Positions 8,197 through 17,073 of a DNA stretch of 64,000 nucleotides are shown in pieces. The translations under genes were made by a program, and so were the position numbers. Origin of the DNA: Pollutimonas sp963712655 (lineage in GTDB: Bacteria > Pseudomonadota > Gammaproteobacteria > Burkholderiales > Burkholderiaceae_B); NCBI GenBank assembly GCA_963712655.1, contig CAVQIT010000009.1, positions 682,001 to 746,000 of the forward strand. The letters are read 5' to 3'. Position 1 is the first letter of the stretch. Each line of letters starts with the position of its first letter. The notes under the pieces were generated by a model. The model had not been told where the DNA came from. It did not search any database and worked only from the letters and a program-made list of their open reading frames with translations.

Positions 8197-8398
8197 ACAT
8201 TGCGCCCAGCAGCGACAGATGCAGGCGTGTCCATTCGGCAAGGGGCTGGATGGTGCCGGCGACCAGCAGGGTGGCCAGCAGTATGGCCAACACAATGCTC
8301 AAGGCCCGCAGAACCGCCGCGATTTCGTGGGCGATGTCTGGTTCGTGTAGCGGCGTGTCGAACCTGGCGGTTTCCAGATCAGTGCTGCTTTCGTTCAT
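8195..8398 (-). CDS. Small single-pass membrane protein
   Basis: The gene encodes 67 aa with one clear hydrophobic helix (ALSIVLAILLATLLVAGTI) after an acidic, soluble N-terminus (MNESSTDLETARFDTPLHEP). A good ribosome-binding site, GGGGAAG, lies six bases upstream of the ATG on the reverse strand, and this is the main reason to call it. It lies in the gap between the lipoprotein terminator and the amidase at 8483, where no other gene fits. I recognise no family. Confidence 0.6.
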   Translation of the reverse strand: MNESSTDLETARFDTPLHEPDIAHEIAAVLRALSIVLAILLATLLVAGTIQPLAEWTRLHLSLLGAM

Positions 8399-8482
8399 TT
8401 CAGGCTTCCCCGTAAGGATGTATGCGCAGGAATGCCCATCTTTGCATGCTTACATGTCACTTGTGCTACCAGGGGCGTTTTT

Positions 8483-9835
8483 TCAGTATCGGTTGCCGCC
8501 CAATGCCTGCTCCAGCGCCAGCCCCACATCAAGGATATGCTCATCCTGATTCGCCGCGCCGGCCACCATCAAGCCGACGGGAGCGGCGCCCGCGGGGTGG
8601 CATGGCATGGACAATGCGCAGCCGTCCAGGAAGTTGATGAACGTAGGGTTGCGCAGGATCAGGCCGTTGGCCGCGAAGTAGGCATCGTCGGAAGCCTCCA
8701 GTTCTTCGATGGTTGGAGCGATGACCGGCACGGTGGGCATCAGCAGGGCGTCAAAGGGTTCCAGGCGTTTTTCAACGGCGGCGATCCAGGCCCGGCGGGT
8801 TTCGAGCAGCTCGATATAATCGGCGGCGCTCATGCTTTTGCCGCGCATCATGCGCGATGAGACGCGCCTGTCGTAGGCATCGGCGTGGCCGGTCAGCAGG
8901 TGTTGATGCCAGGCCCAGGCCTCCGAGCAGGTAAAGCCGCCCGCGCGGTTGATATGGGGAAGCCGTTCGAATTCGGGCACGGCGATATCTTCAATTTGCG
9001 CGCCCAGGTTTTTCAAGGTGCCGATGGTGTGCCGGAATACCTTGCCGACGTGCTCGTCCATCCCTTGCAGTGCGCTCGCCGGGACGGCGAATCGCAAATG
9101 GCTCAGGGCCGGGGCGACGGGTTCCCGGAAAGCCTGTCCGCTCAGGACGGCGTCCAGAACGGCGCAGCAGGTGACCGACGCTGCCAAGGGGCCGATGGAG
9201 TCCAGGCTGGTCGACAGCGGCAAGGCGCCTTGGGCGGGGACGCGATGGGCGGTGGGCTTGAAGCCGGTCAGGCCGCAAAATGCGGAGGGGATGCGTACCG
9301 AGCCGCCGGTGTCGGTGCCGATGGCCGCGACACACATTTGATCGGCCACCGACACGCCGGCGCCCGATGACGATCCGCCCGGAATGCGCTTTGCGGCGCG
9401 ATCCCAGGGGCTGCTGGGGGTGCCATAGTGCGGGTTCAGGCCCAGGCCAGAAAAGGCGAATTCGGTCATGTTGGTGCGCCCCACGATTACCGCGCCGGCG
9501 TCGATCAGCCGCTGCACGATGACCGCATTGGCGGAGGCAGGGGCGGCGTCTTTCAAAACGACCGAACCGGCCATGGTGGTTTCGCCGGCAACGTCGAAGA
9601 GGTCTTTAATAGAGATAGGCAGCCCGTCGACCGGCGAGCGGCTCAGGCCTGCGGCGCGCAAGATGTCGGACGCTTGCGCGGCGGCCAGGGCCTTTTCACG
9701 GTAAACCTTGGTGAAGGCCAGGCTGCCCTCGCCCTTGGGCGCATCGATGCGCGCCAGCGCCGCTTGCGTAAGTTGCAAAGACGTGGTGTCGCCTTGATTC
9801 AGTTTTTTCTGCAGTGCGAGTAGAGTGGGTAGCAT
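8483..9835 (-). CDS. Amidase signature-family hydrolase
   Basis: This 450-aa amidase has K77 (GLPISIKDLFDVAG), cis-Ser S156 (IPGGSSSGAG) and nucleophile S179 (GTDTGGSVRIPSAFCG), a canonical triad. The IKDLFDVAG and NPHYGTPSSPWD blocks are like those of amidases often annotated as GatA-like but acting in catabolism. No GatB or GatC gene is nearby, which argues against a tRNA amidotransferase subunit. It is the last gene of the reverse-strand run hydro-lyase / TRAP / DUF2848 / amidase, 84 bases after the DUF2848 gene. It may release an acid or ammonia from the imported compound. The substrate is unknown. Confidence 0.87.
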   Translation of the reverse strand: MLPTLLALQKKLNQGDTTSLQLTQAALARIDAPKGEGSLAFTKVYREKALAAAQASDILRAAGLSRSPVDGLPISIKDLFDVAGETTMAGSVVLKDAAPASANAVIVQRLIDAGAVIVGRTNMTEFAFSGLGLNPHYGTPSSPWDRAAKRIPGGSSSGAGVSVADQMCVAAIGTDTGGSVRIPSAFCGLTGFKPTAHRVPAQGALPLSTSLDSIGPLAASVTCCAVLDAVLSGQAFREPVAPALSHLRFAVPASALQGMDEHVGKVFRHTIGTLKNLGAQIEDIAVPEFERLPHINRAGGFTCSEAWAWHQHLLTGHADAYDRRVSSRMMRGKSMSAADYIELLETRRAWIAAVEKRLEPFDALLMPTVPVIAPTIEELEASDDAYFAANGLILRNPTFINFLDGCALSMPCHPAGAAPVGLMVAGAANQDEHILDVGLALEQALGGNRY

Positions 9836-9919
9836 GGAGTCGGCCAGATAAAAAAACGCATAGTCGATGCATAGGGGCGGCCGCGCCGGGCCGCCGGTTC
9901 ATGGATTGTATGCTTGGTA

Positions 9920-10603
9920 TTACGCGATTTCCGGAAGAATTTTCAAGGTGTATTTATGCCGAATGCTGCGCTGATGCTTGGGATCGAACAATTCCATTTC
10001 GAACGACGGCGCGGGGCGGATGCCGCCGATGGCGGCCACTGTGCCGCAGGTCATTCCGGCGTGCTCGGGGATGTTTTTTTGCAGGAAATGCCCCTGGATT
10101 AGGTCCGAGGGGTGTTGCAGCGTAGCCAGCGGGCCTTCCTGGTACAAGACTCTTGCGCCGTTTTCCTCGATCCATGAGCGCAGCACCAGGTCGTCCCAGT
10201 GCCCGGCCACATCGCTGTACAGCCAGGCCTGGGAGGCAACCGGCTTGGCACACAATTGCTTGGATAGCGCCACGCTATATGTTTCAAGTTTGCGATCGGT
10301 GTGATCCGAGGCCAGGCTGATCAGTGTTTCGCCATTGTGCGAAAAAATGAAGACCTCCGCCTCTCCCGACGAACCATCTCCCACGACTTCGACGTCGGAT
10401 TCTTGCGAGAGTTGGTTCGAGGCAATGCGGTAGTACAGAGGAACGGTGCTGGGGCGGGGCACGCCCAGTTCGGCCAGTTCTTCGATATGGTGTTCGATGG
10501 CGGCGCGGTCACGCCCAGCCCAGCCGGCCACAATGCAGGTCGTGATGTCGACGTCGACCGGCTTGCGGCTGTCGGCCGAGACAATACTGAAAGAGAGTTT
10601 CAT
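9920..10603 (-). CDS. DUF2848 family protein
   Basis: This 227-aa cytoplasmic protein resembles the DUF2848 family, recognisable by VAGWAGRDRAAIEHHIEELAELGVPRPSTVP near the N-terminus and by HAGMTCGTVAAIGGIRPAPSFEMEL towards the C-terminus. The overall shape recalls fumarylacetoacetate-hydrolase-like proteins, but no function has been established to my knowledge. It sits directly downstream of the TRAP transporter genes (57 bases after the DctM stop) and upstream of an amidase on the same strand, so it is very likely part of the same catabolic operon. The recurring context suggests a hydrolase or isomerase for the imported acid, which is inference. Confidence 0.75.
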   Translation of the reverse strand: MKLSFSIVSADSRKPVDVDITTCIVAGWAGRDRAAIEHHIEELAELGVPRPSTVPLYYRIASNQLSQESDVEVVGDGSSGEAEVFIFSHNGETLISLASDHTDRKLETYSVALSKQLCAKPVASQAWLYSDVAGHWDDLVLRSWIEENGARVLYQEGPLATLQHPSDLIQGHFLQKNIPEHAGMTCGTVAAIGGIRPAPSFEMELFDPKHQRSIRHKYTLKILPEIA

Positions 10604-10660
10604 AGCGTTATCTGTCCAAAATTATCGCGTTATGCAAAGAATCAACCTTGCGCAAAATGT

Positions 10661-11944
10661 TTAACCAAATACAGTGGGTAGCCATAGCGCCACGCCCGGG
10701 AAGGCGGCCAGGATGCCGATCAGTACCATCATCATGATGACGAAGGGCAGGCTGCCCACCATTACGTCGTTCATGCTGCCGCTTTTACGCAGGCTTTGCA
10801 CCACGAACAGGTTCAAGCCCACCGGCGGTGTGATCAGCGCGGCTTCCACCAGAATGATGATCACGATGCCCAGCCAGATAGGGTCGTAGCCCGGGCCACC
10901 ATGATGGGCGCCACGATGGGAATCGTGGTGATCATCATGGACGGGGTTTCCATGAAGCAGCCCAGGACCAGGTAGAACAACACCAGGATCGAGCAGCATT
11001 GTGCCTGGAGACACCCCCGTCCGGTAATGGTGTTGGTAATGGCGCTTGTCAGGCCGGTGGCCGCCATGATGGAGTTCAGGAACGCCGCGCCGATCACAAT
11101 AAGCATGATCATGGCGGTGGCTTTCATGGTGCCTTCCAGGGCTTCGCGCAGCATCGTGACATTCAGGCGTTTCACGCAAGCGGCCAGTATCAGGGCCCCG
11201 ACGACGCCTAGCGCGGCGGCTTCGGTCGGAGTCGCCAGGCCTGCATAAATGGATCCCACCACCAGCAGAAAGATTCCCAGGGGCGGTATCAGGTGTACCA
11301 GGCTGGCGAAACGTTGGCCCCATGAGGCGCGGATTTTTTCGCCGCCCCATTTGGGCTTGATCATGCATGCGACGGCGATTCCGATCATGAACAACAACAG
11401 CCAGGCCAAGGCCCGGAATAATGCCGGCCAGATAGAGTTTCGGTACCGATGTGTTGGTAAGAACGCCATAGATGACCAGGTTGATCGAGGGCGGAATCAG
11501 GATTCCCAGGGTCCCGCCCGCGGCCAGGCTGCCCAGGAACAGCGACTCGTTGTAGCCTTCTTGGCGATCTGGGGAATGGCCACTGTGCCCACGGTGGCGG
11601 CGGTCGCCACGCTGGACCCGGAGGTGGCGGCGAACAACGCGCTGGCGCCGATATTGGCGTGCATAAGTCCGCCGGGCAGCCACGATAGCCATAGGCTCAT
11701 GGCGTTATACATCTTTTCCGCCAGGCCCGAACGCAGCAGGAATTCGCCCAGCATGATGAACAGCGGAATGGCGACCAGCAGGAATTCGTTGCTGGTGCTC
11801 CATGAGACTTCGCCGATGGCCCGCGTCAGCGGGCAGCATGGAATACAAGGGGTCGAGAAGCAGGCCCAGCACGCCCAGGGCGGCGCCCACGGGGATGCTC
11901 AGGCCCAGCAAAACGAGTAAAAGAACCATTGTCGTTGCAATCAT
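10661..11944 (-). pseudogene. TRAP transporter large permease DctM, broken by several frameshifts
   Basis: The 1,284-bp span has the right length for a DctM subunit (about 427 codons), but its reading frame changes repeatedly. The start MIATTMVLLLVLLGLSIPVG is in one frame. IPLFIMLGEFLLRSGLAEKM follows in a second, and LAAGGTLGILIPPSINLVIYG in a third. LATPTEAAALGVVGALILAA is in a fourth segment, and DPIWLGIVIIILVEAALITP returns to the third frame. Joins fall near 11831, 11551, 11424 and 10893, with a probable compensating pair near 11000-11035. Several joins are repaired by adding one G to a run of G. No other damage is visible, so either recent decay or uncorrected homopolymer errors would explain it. 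The ATG overlaps the DctQ stop. Confidence 0.8.
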
Positions 11945-12570
11945 AGCGATGCTCCTCGAACCATGCGTTCACCCGTTTCGGCTTCTTCGGCGGCTTCTTC
12001 CTGGGTACTGCGTATGCCGCAAATTTCGCGCAGCGTTTCCAGGTCGCCGGCCACCAATGCGACGGATGAACGCAACAACATAAGCGCGAGCACGACGCAC
12101 AGCCAGACCAGGCCGGCGAGCCACAGGTATTGGGGAATCCATAGGGGCGTGGCGAGAATGGTGTTGGCTGTCGAGTTGTTGTCCCAGGACAGTCCGGCGA
12201 CGCCAGCCGCATAACGCGTCAGGAAAACAATGAAAACGCCCATGCAGACGAGCGCAATCCAGTCAAGGACGGCGCTGATGCGCACCGGCAATAGCTGATA
12301 CAAGGCATCGATGCGGATATTGGCGCGTTGCAGCGTGGCAAAGGAAAGAGCCCATGAGATGCTGATGGCGAAGGCATAACCCGATAATTCGTCGGAACCG
12401 CCCAGGCTGAAACTGAAGAACTTGCGTGTCATCACATCGGCGGAAATGTAGATCGCGCTTGCGAGCGTTAGTCCGCCTGCGATCCAGATCGCAAAGCGTG
12501 ACAGACTTGTGGCGCTCTTTAGCAATTGACCGATAAAGCTGTAACGATCGGATGGTTTCATGTTGGTCAC
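11941..12570 (-). CDS. TRAP transporter small permease DctQ
   Basis: This 209-aa membrane protein has four predicted helices (about residues 25-45, 65-85, 108-130 and 150-172), the DctQ arrangement. The SADVMTRKFFSFSLGGSDELSGYAF segment between helices 1 and 2 carries the R-K and G-x-x-E-L-S-G signature of the family. It links the DctP receptor to the DctM permease. The GTG at 12570 gives the listed product; an ATG nine bases inside is an alternative start. Its stop overlaps the DctM start (ATGA), and the DctP gene lies 58 bases upstream. The C-terminal tail is unusually long and acidic (EEAAEEAETGERM). Confidence 0.88.
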   Translation of the reverse strand: MTNMKPSDRYSFIGQLLKSATSLSRFAIWIAGGLTLASAIYISADVMTRKFFSFSLGGSDELSGYAFAISISWALSFATLQRANIRIDALYQLLPVRISAVLDWIALVCMGVFIVFLTRYAAGVAGLSWDNNSTANTILATPLWIPQYLWLAGLVWLCVVLALMLLRSSVALVAGDLETLREICGIRSTQEEAAEEAETGERMVRGASL

Positions 12571-12583
12571 CGGTTGACAATGC

Positions 12584-12627
12584 GGTGGCTATCCGAAACG
12601 CAAGATAGCCACCCGGGGAGCTCCCCG
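12584..12627 (-). promoter_or_regulatory. Intercistronic stem-loops between dctP and dctQ
   Basis: Two perfect dyads fill the gap: CGGGGAGCTCCCCG (12614-12627), right after the dctP stop, and GGTGGCTATC / GATAGCCACC (12584-12593 and 12604-12613) before dctQ. Neither is followed by a T-run on the reverse strand. They probably protect the dctP transcript end, or partly attenuate, so that the receptor is made in excess over the permease. Confidence 0.55.
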
Positions 12628-12628
12628 A

Positions 12629-13687
12629 TTACTTGGAGGCTGTGACACCCAGTTGTTTGCCTATCGTGGCGTTGAAATCCTTTACGCAATCGGCCGAGCA
12701 GCGCGCCGCCCATTTGGGAACGATGGTTTCGGCAGTGATCTTCTTTAGCAGGTCGCGGTCGGCCGCGGTAGGCTCGACCAGTTTCATCTTGCCTTTGACG
12801 GGCAGGGTGCAGGCGGCCGCGCCGGTGTTGCAGTCATAGCCTTCCTGGGTTTCCCGGGCGGCGGCGTCCCAGATGCGGTCTATCATGATGTCGACGTTCC
12901 TCTGCAGGAAATCCTGGACCTTGGGATCGAGCTTGTTCCAGTAAGCCAGGTTGGCGGCGTGGATTTGCTGGTTCCAGTTGATGGGCAGGGCATATAAGTG
13001 GGTGCTGACTTCGTACCACTTGGCCGAATATCCCGACATCGATCCGGTGATGGCGCAGTCCACGACGCCGTTTTGCAGGGCGGGCACGACGTCGCCGAAT
13101 GGAATCGTCACGCTCGTGCCGCCCAAGGCCTGGACGAACTCGCCCGTGGTGCGGCTGCTGGTGCGGACCTTTTTGCCTTTGATGTCGGACAGGCCGGAGA
13201 TGGTTGCATTGCAAAACAGGACTTGCGCCGGATAGGTGGAAAGACCCAGCACTTTGATATTGTTCTTTGCATAGAATTTTTCATACACCGGCGCAAAGGT
13301 GTCGGTTATTTCGCGCGCTGTTTTGGCCGTGGGAGCCAGGCCCGCCAGGTCAATGGCTTCATTGATGGGGTTGTCGCTGGCAAAGTAAGCCAGGGTCGCG
13401 GTGCCTATGGGTATGACGCCTTGGCCGATCAAACGCAGGATTTCAGGGCCTTTCAGGCCCATTTCGTTGAAACCCTTGATGGTGGCGGTGACTTGTCCTT
13501 CGGACAGATCGGTAATGGTTTTCGTCCAGAAGGGCTGTTCGAAATTTTGGTAAGCGGTCAGGTTGCTTAGTCCGCCGACGACCTGAAGCTGAGTTTTTGG
13601 CAGGCCTGCCACCTTGTCTTGCGCGAAGGCCCCGGCGCCCAACAACAAACTGCTGGCAGCCAAGGTCGAGAGTAGTAGACGTTTCAT
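12629..13687 (-). CDS. TRAP transporter substrate-binding protein DctP
   Basis: This 352-aa periplasmic receptor has a clear signal peptide (MKRLLLSTLAASSLLLGAGAFA-Q). The mature part has the DctP fold, with IKGKKVRTSSRTTGEFVQALGG holding the conserved arginine that binds the ligand carboxylate, followed by the VPALQNGVVDCAITG helix. Extra cysteines near the C-terminus (CNTGAAAC and CSADC) could form disulfides and are less usual. CAGGAGA precedes the ATG. It is transcribed with DctQ, DctM, the DUF2848 protein and probably the upstream DUF1445 gene. The ligand is unknown but is presumably an organic acid. Confidence 0.9.
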   Translation of the reverse strand: MKRLLLSTLAASSLLLGAGAFAQDKVAGLPKTQLQVVGGLSNLTAYQNFEQPFWTKTITDLSEGQVTATIKGFNEMGLKGPEILRLIGQGVIPIGTATLAYFASDNPINEAIDLAGLAPTAKTAREITDTFAPVYEKFYAKNNIKVLGLSTYPAQVLFCNATISGLSDIKGKKVRTSSRTTGEFVQALGGTSVTIPFGDVVPALQNGVVDCAITGSMSGYSAKWYEVSTHLYALPINWNQQIHAANLAYWNKLDPKVQDFLQRNVDIMIDRIWDAAARETQEGYDCNTGAAACTLPVKGKMKLVEPTAADRDLLKKITAETIVPKWAARCSADCVKDFNATIGKQLGVTASK

Positions 13688-13796
13688 AAAAGTTCTCCTG
13701 TATGATTTTCCGACAATATGATTGGTATGTTTAACGAGTCGGAATTTATGTACCGCTGTTGGTGCAACGGGTAAGAAAGGCCGGCGCGGCAGGGCG

Positions 13797-14606
13797 TTAA
13801 AAAGAAGCCAGCCGGGTATTGTGCAGATCGGTAATCAGCATATGGCCAGGGGCATGGGTAATGCTGAACTCGGGCTTGACGGTCTGGATGATCGATTGGG
13901 GGGTTACGCCGCAAGCCCAGAAGACGGGGATTTCATTGTCGCCAACCGCCACGGCGTCGCCGTAGTCGGGCTGATCCAGCTTATGAATACCTATAAGCGC
14001 GGGGTCGCCCAAATGAACCGGGGCGCCATGCACCGAGGGAAAGCGCGAGGTTATCTGGATGGCGCGGATCGCATCCTGGGCGTTCATGGGGCGCATGGAT
14101 ACCACCAGCGGGCCTCGCAGCGTCGCTGTTGCCTGGGTGGGGATGTTTGTGCGGTACATCGGCACATTTCTGCCCTGGCTGATGTGCCGGACATCGATAC
14201 CATCGGCCAGCAGGGCTTCTTCGAATGAAAACGAACAGCCGATGGCAAAAGTAACCAGATCTTCTTGCCAGACATCCAGCAGATTGCCGGGTTCAGCCAC
14301 TAGTTCGCCCTTGCGCCAAACGCGATACTTAGGCACATCGCTGCGGATATCCAGGTCCTGGCCCAGGGCAGGCGCTTTGAATTCGCCAGGCTCGGTTACG
14401 GCCAGCAAAGGGCAGGGCTTGGGGTTGCGCTGGCAAAACAGCAAGAATTCAGCGGCAAGCGCCTTGGGCAGAATCATCAGATTGGCTTGCACGAAGCCTG
14501 GCGCCAATCCGGAGGTTGGGCCGGTATGCGCTTTTTGCCGGATCGCCTGCCTGCAAAGGGAAGCGTCCGAAATTGGCAAGCGGATAGTATCGTTTGTCTC
14601 GTTCAT
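13797..14606 (-). CDS. DUF1445 (YcsI-type) putative hydro-lyase
   Basis: This 269-aa protein matches the DUF1445 / D-glutamate-cyclase-like family in length and motifs: GLAPGFVQANLMILPKALAAEF near the N-terminus, TFAIGCSFSFEEALLADGI in the middle, and VPMYRTNIPTQ with GPLVVSMRPM after it. Members are annotated as putative hydro-lyases; one mammalian relative acts as a D-glutamate cyclase. The gene precedes dctP by 109 bases on the same strand, so it probably belongs to the TRAP operon. Together with the DUF2848 protein and the amidase it suggests a pathway for an amide- or lactam-containing acid, which is inference. Confidence 0.83.
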   Translation of the reverse strand: MNETNDTIRLPISDASLCRQAIRQKAHTGPTSGLAPGFVQANLMILPKALAAEFLLFCQRNPKPCPLLAVTEPGEFKAPALGQDLDIRSDVPKYRVWRKGELVAEPGNLLDVWQEDLVTFAIGCSFSFEEALLADGIDVRHISQGRNVPMYRTNIPTQATATLRGPLVVSMRPMNAQDAIRAIQITSRFPSVHGAPVHLGDPALIGIHKLDQPDYGDAVAVGDNEIPVFWACGVTPQSIIQTVKPEFSITHAPGHMLITDLHNTRLASF

Positions 14607-14632
14607 GGAAGCGCCTCGGCCTGTTATTCACG

Positions 14633-14668
14633 TTAAGGCCCCCTCTGATCAAACCAGAGAATCCTTAA
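14633..14668. repeat. Palindromic intergenic element, short copy D
   Basis: This 36-bp remnant consists of two end sequences fused head to head: TTAAGGCCCCCTCTGATCAA joined to ACCAGAGAATCCTTAA. The ends match those of copies A and B (TGATCAAA, CCAGAGGGTCC, TTAAGG), while the roughly 120-bp interior is missing. It lies between the LysR gene and the hydro-lyase gene. TTAAGG/CCTTAA probably marks the true outer boundary of the element. Confidence 0.6.
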
Positions 14669-14744
14669 ATAACTTCCCACGATTGCAGCTTATCTTACTC
14701 GCCCTGTCCAATTGTTAGTTTGGATGCGGGGTGATAAGAATTGT

Positions 14745-15644
14745 TTATGACCGGGGCGGGGGCGACTGAAGGGCAATTTCCTGCGCCAGTCTTGCGACGG
14801 TGCGTACCGTGTAATTGTCGGGCGATTCCACCCAACAGGCAAAGAAACTGATGTCCGGCAGGCTATTGTCCACATTCAGCAGGCGAAGTGTGCCTTGCGA
14901 CAGCTCGTCGGCGATTACCGCGGGAGCAATCGCGCAAGGCCCGATGCCCCGGCGAGTCATGTGAATAATCGTGCTCAGGGATGCGCTGCCGTAGATGCGG
15001 GGTGCTTTGATGCCCGCCTCCAGCAATAGTGTCTTGACCGCCCGGTACGGCAGGCTGACGGCAGGGTAGGTAATGATGGGATAAATGCCCAGGTCCGAGA
15101 CCGAAATCCGGCGGCCGTGCAACTTCAGGCTGGGGCTGGCCGCCCATACCAGAGAATGGTCGCACAAATGAAGGTGGCGCTCTTTGGGTTCCTGGGAAGT
15201 GCCTACCAATAGCGCCAGATCTATTTGATGCGACACCAGTTGGGCACGCAGTACGTGGCTGGTGTCGACATGGATTTCAACGACCAGGGCCGGATAGGTG
15301 TGGTGCAGGCGCTCGATGAGTTCATGCAGCCAGGTTTGAACCAGGGTTTCGGCGACTCCCAGGCGCAAGGTTCCGCCTATGGCGTTGCATTCTTTGGCGA
15401 CAAGCAGCATTTCGTTGCGCATATCGAGCATGCGCTGGGCATGCGAAAGAAGCTCCTGGCCTTTTTCCGTGAGCTTGATGCCGCGCGCGCCGCGTTCGAA
15501 CAAACGGATGGCCATGATGGTTTCCATGGCCGCAATGCGCTGCGAGATGGCCGGCTGCGTGGTGTTCAGTTTCTCCGCGGCGGCGCGAAACCCGCCGAGT
15601 TCGGCAACCCAGACAAAGGCTTCGATTTGCTTGAAATCAATCAT
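14745..15644 (-). CDS. LysR-family transcriptional regulator
   Basis: The protein has 299 aa from the ATG at 15644 (MIDFKQIEAFVWVAELGGF), which puts the helix-turn-helix (RAAAEKLNTTQPAISQRIAA) at the usual position; a longer in-frame reading adds 20 unconserved residues that run into the MATE gene. The effector domain is complete. It lies 138 bases upstream of the DUF1445 / TRAP operon on the same strand and is its likely regulator. It also starts only five bases after the MATE stop, so it can be co-transcribed with the exporter and the glycosyltransferase. Confidence 0.88.
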   Translation of the reverse strand: MIDFKQIEAFVWVAELGGFRAAAEKLNTTQPAISQRIAAMETIMAIRLFERGARGIKLTEKGQELLSHAQRMLDMRNEMLLVAKECNAIGGTLRLGVAETLVQTWLHELIERLHHTYPALVVEIHVDTSHVLRAQLVSHQIDLALLVGTSQEPKERHLHLCDHSLVWAASPSLKLHGRRISVSDLGIYPIITYPAVSLPYRAVKTLLLEAGIKAPRIYGSASLSTIIHMTRRGIGPCAIAPAVIADELSQGTLRLLNVDNSLPDISFFACWVESPDNYTVRTVARLAQEIALQSPPPRS

Positions 15645-15648
15645 GCGT

Positions 15649-17073
15649 TCAGGCTCCCGGAGCGTCGGGGATGTTGCGCGCATGCTGCCTGACAATGTGC
15701 CCATACCAGCCGAACAGCAGGGCGGCCGATAGGCCCAGGCCCGTTAGCGCCATCAGCCACATGCTGGCCGCGCCGCTGGGGGCGCCCGGCATGATACGGT
15801 CAATCAGGGGTTGCAGCGCGCCCGCCGCCGGCCCGAATCCCAGCCACCATCCGCCGATCAGGCCCAGGCCGGTCAATGCCACGATCTGCAGAAGCAAAGG
15901 CACCACGGCGACCTTGTAGGCGCGCAATAGGTAGGAACCCATGCATTGCATGGCATCGCATAAATGGAACCAGGGCAGCACTTGCAGCAGGGCGGCGGCC
16001 ACGGCGGCCACTTGCAGGTCGTCGGTATAGGCGCGCAGAATGGCCGACTTCGCGGCAATCAGGACAATGGCCGTGATTCCGGCGCCTGTGGCCGCAATCG
16101 CGATTCCGGCCATGCCGGTTTGGCGGGCTCTGCGTATATCGCGGGCGCCTATTGCCTGTGCCGTCAACGAGGCCGAGGCAATTCCGACGGCCATGGGCAT
16201 CATGTAGCATAGCGCGGCCAGATTGGCCATGATCTGGTGCCCGCCGGTAACAAACATGCCTTCGCGGGCCACCAGCAAGGCCATGAAGGTGAAGGCGCAG
16301 ACTTCGATCAGATAGGAGGCGCCCATGGGTATTCCCAGGCGCAGCAGTTCTTTTTGGCTGGCCCAGCGGGGCTTGCCCAATTGCGGCTTGAAGCGAGCGT
16401 AATAGGGGTCGTGATAAATCGCCCATAGTCCGGCGCCCAGCGTCAGCCATGCTGTCAGGGCGGTGGAAAGCCCGGCTCCCGCGGCGCCCATGGCCGGCAT
16501 CCCGAACTTGCCGAATATGAATATCCAGTTGAAGGAAAACTTGAAGGCGATGCTGGCCAGGTTGATGGCCATCACGATTTTAGGGCGCGAAACGGCTGTG
16601 CCCAAAGCGTAAACGGTGCGAAAAACCAGGCTCGCGGGCAGTGCCAGGATCAGGGCGCGCAAATACCAGGTGATGCCATTGCGCACCGCGGGTTCGACCT
16701 GGCCTGAAAGCGTCAGCCAGGCATCGGGAAACAGCATGCCTGCCGCGCCGACCATTGACAGCCCCAGGGCCAACCACACGCCCTGGCCCCAGGCGCGTCC
16801 CACTTCAAGATAGCGTTGGCCGCCAAAGTGCTGCGCAATAATGGGGATCAGTGCGTGGACAACGCCCATCAGGCCGACGAACACGGTGAGATAGATGGAT
16901 GCGGCCAGCGCCATGGCTTGCAGGTCGGCGGCGCTGGCGTGGCCGGCCATGGCGGTATCGATCACCCCGAAAGCAATGCTTGCCCAGGAACTGATCAGCA
17001 CGGGCCAGGCCTGGCGCAGGATTTCGCGAAGATAGAACCCGAAGCGCCTGTCGCGGGAAGGGTCCGAGTGCAT
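15649..17073 (-). CDS. MATE-family multidrug/cation efflux protein
   Basis: This 474-aa inner-membrane exporter has about 12 predicted helices in two homologous halves. The N-terminal half contains REILRQAWPVLISSWASIAFGVIDTAMAGH, the classic MATE opening (P-x-x-x-S-x-x-x-x-x-x-x-D-x-x-x-x-G). MGIASASLTAQAIGARDIRRARQ in the second half is the repeated R-rich loop motif. I start at 17073, where the stop of the upstream glycosyltransferase overlaps by one base (TAATG), implying coupled translation. The export substrate is not predictable. It is unusual for a MATE gene to lie in line with a GT39-like glycosyltransferase gene, and the pair may serve the envelope. Confidence 0.9.
   Translation of the reverse strand: MHSDPSRDRRFGFYLREILRQAWPVLISSWASIAFGVIDTAMAGHASAADLQAMALAASIYLTVFVGLMGVVHALIPIIAQHFGGQRYLEVGRAWGQGVWLALGLSMVGAAGMLFPDAWLTLSGQVEPAVRNGITWYLRALILALPASLVFRTVYALGTAVSRPKIVMAINLASIAFKFSFNWIFIFGKFGMPAMGAAGAGLSTALTAWLTLGAGLWAIYHDPYYARFKPQLGKPRWASQKELLRLGIPMGASYLIEVCAFTFMALLVAREGMFVTGGHQIMANLAALCYMMPMAVGIASASLTAQAIGARDIRRARQTGMAGIAIAATGAGITAIVLIAAKSAILRAYTDDLQVAAVAAALLQVLPWFHLCDAMQCMGSYLLRAYKVAVVPLLLQIVALTGLGLIGGWWLGFGPAAGALQPLIDRIMPGAPSGAASMWLMALTGLGLSAALLFGWYGHIVRQHARNIPDAPGA

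Noticed and set aside
9881..9900. GGCGGCC/GGCCGCC hairpin between the amidase and the DUF2848 gene
   Set aside because: No T-run follows on either strand within a few bases, so I did not call it a terminator; GC-rich hairpins of this size are frequent here.
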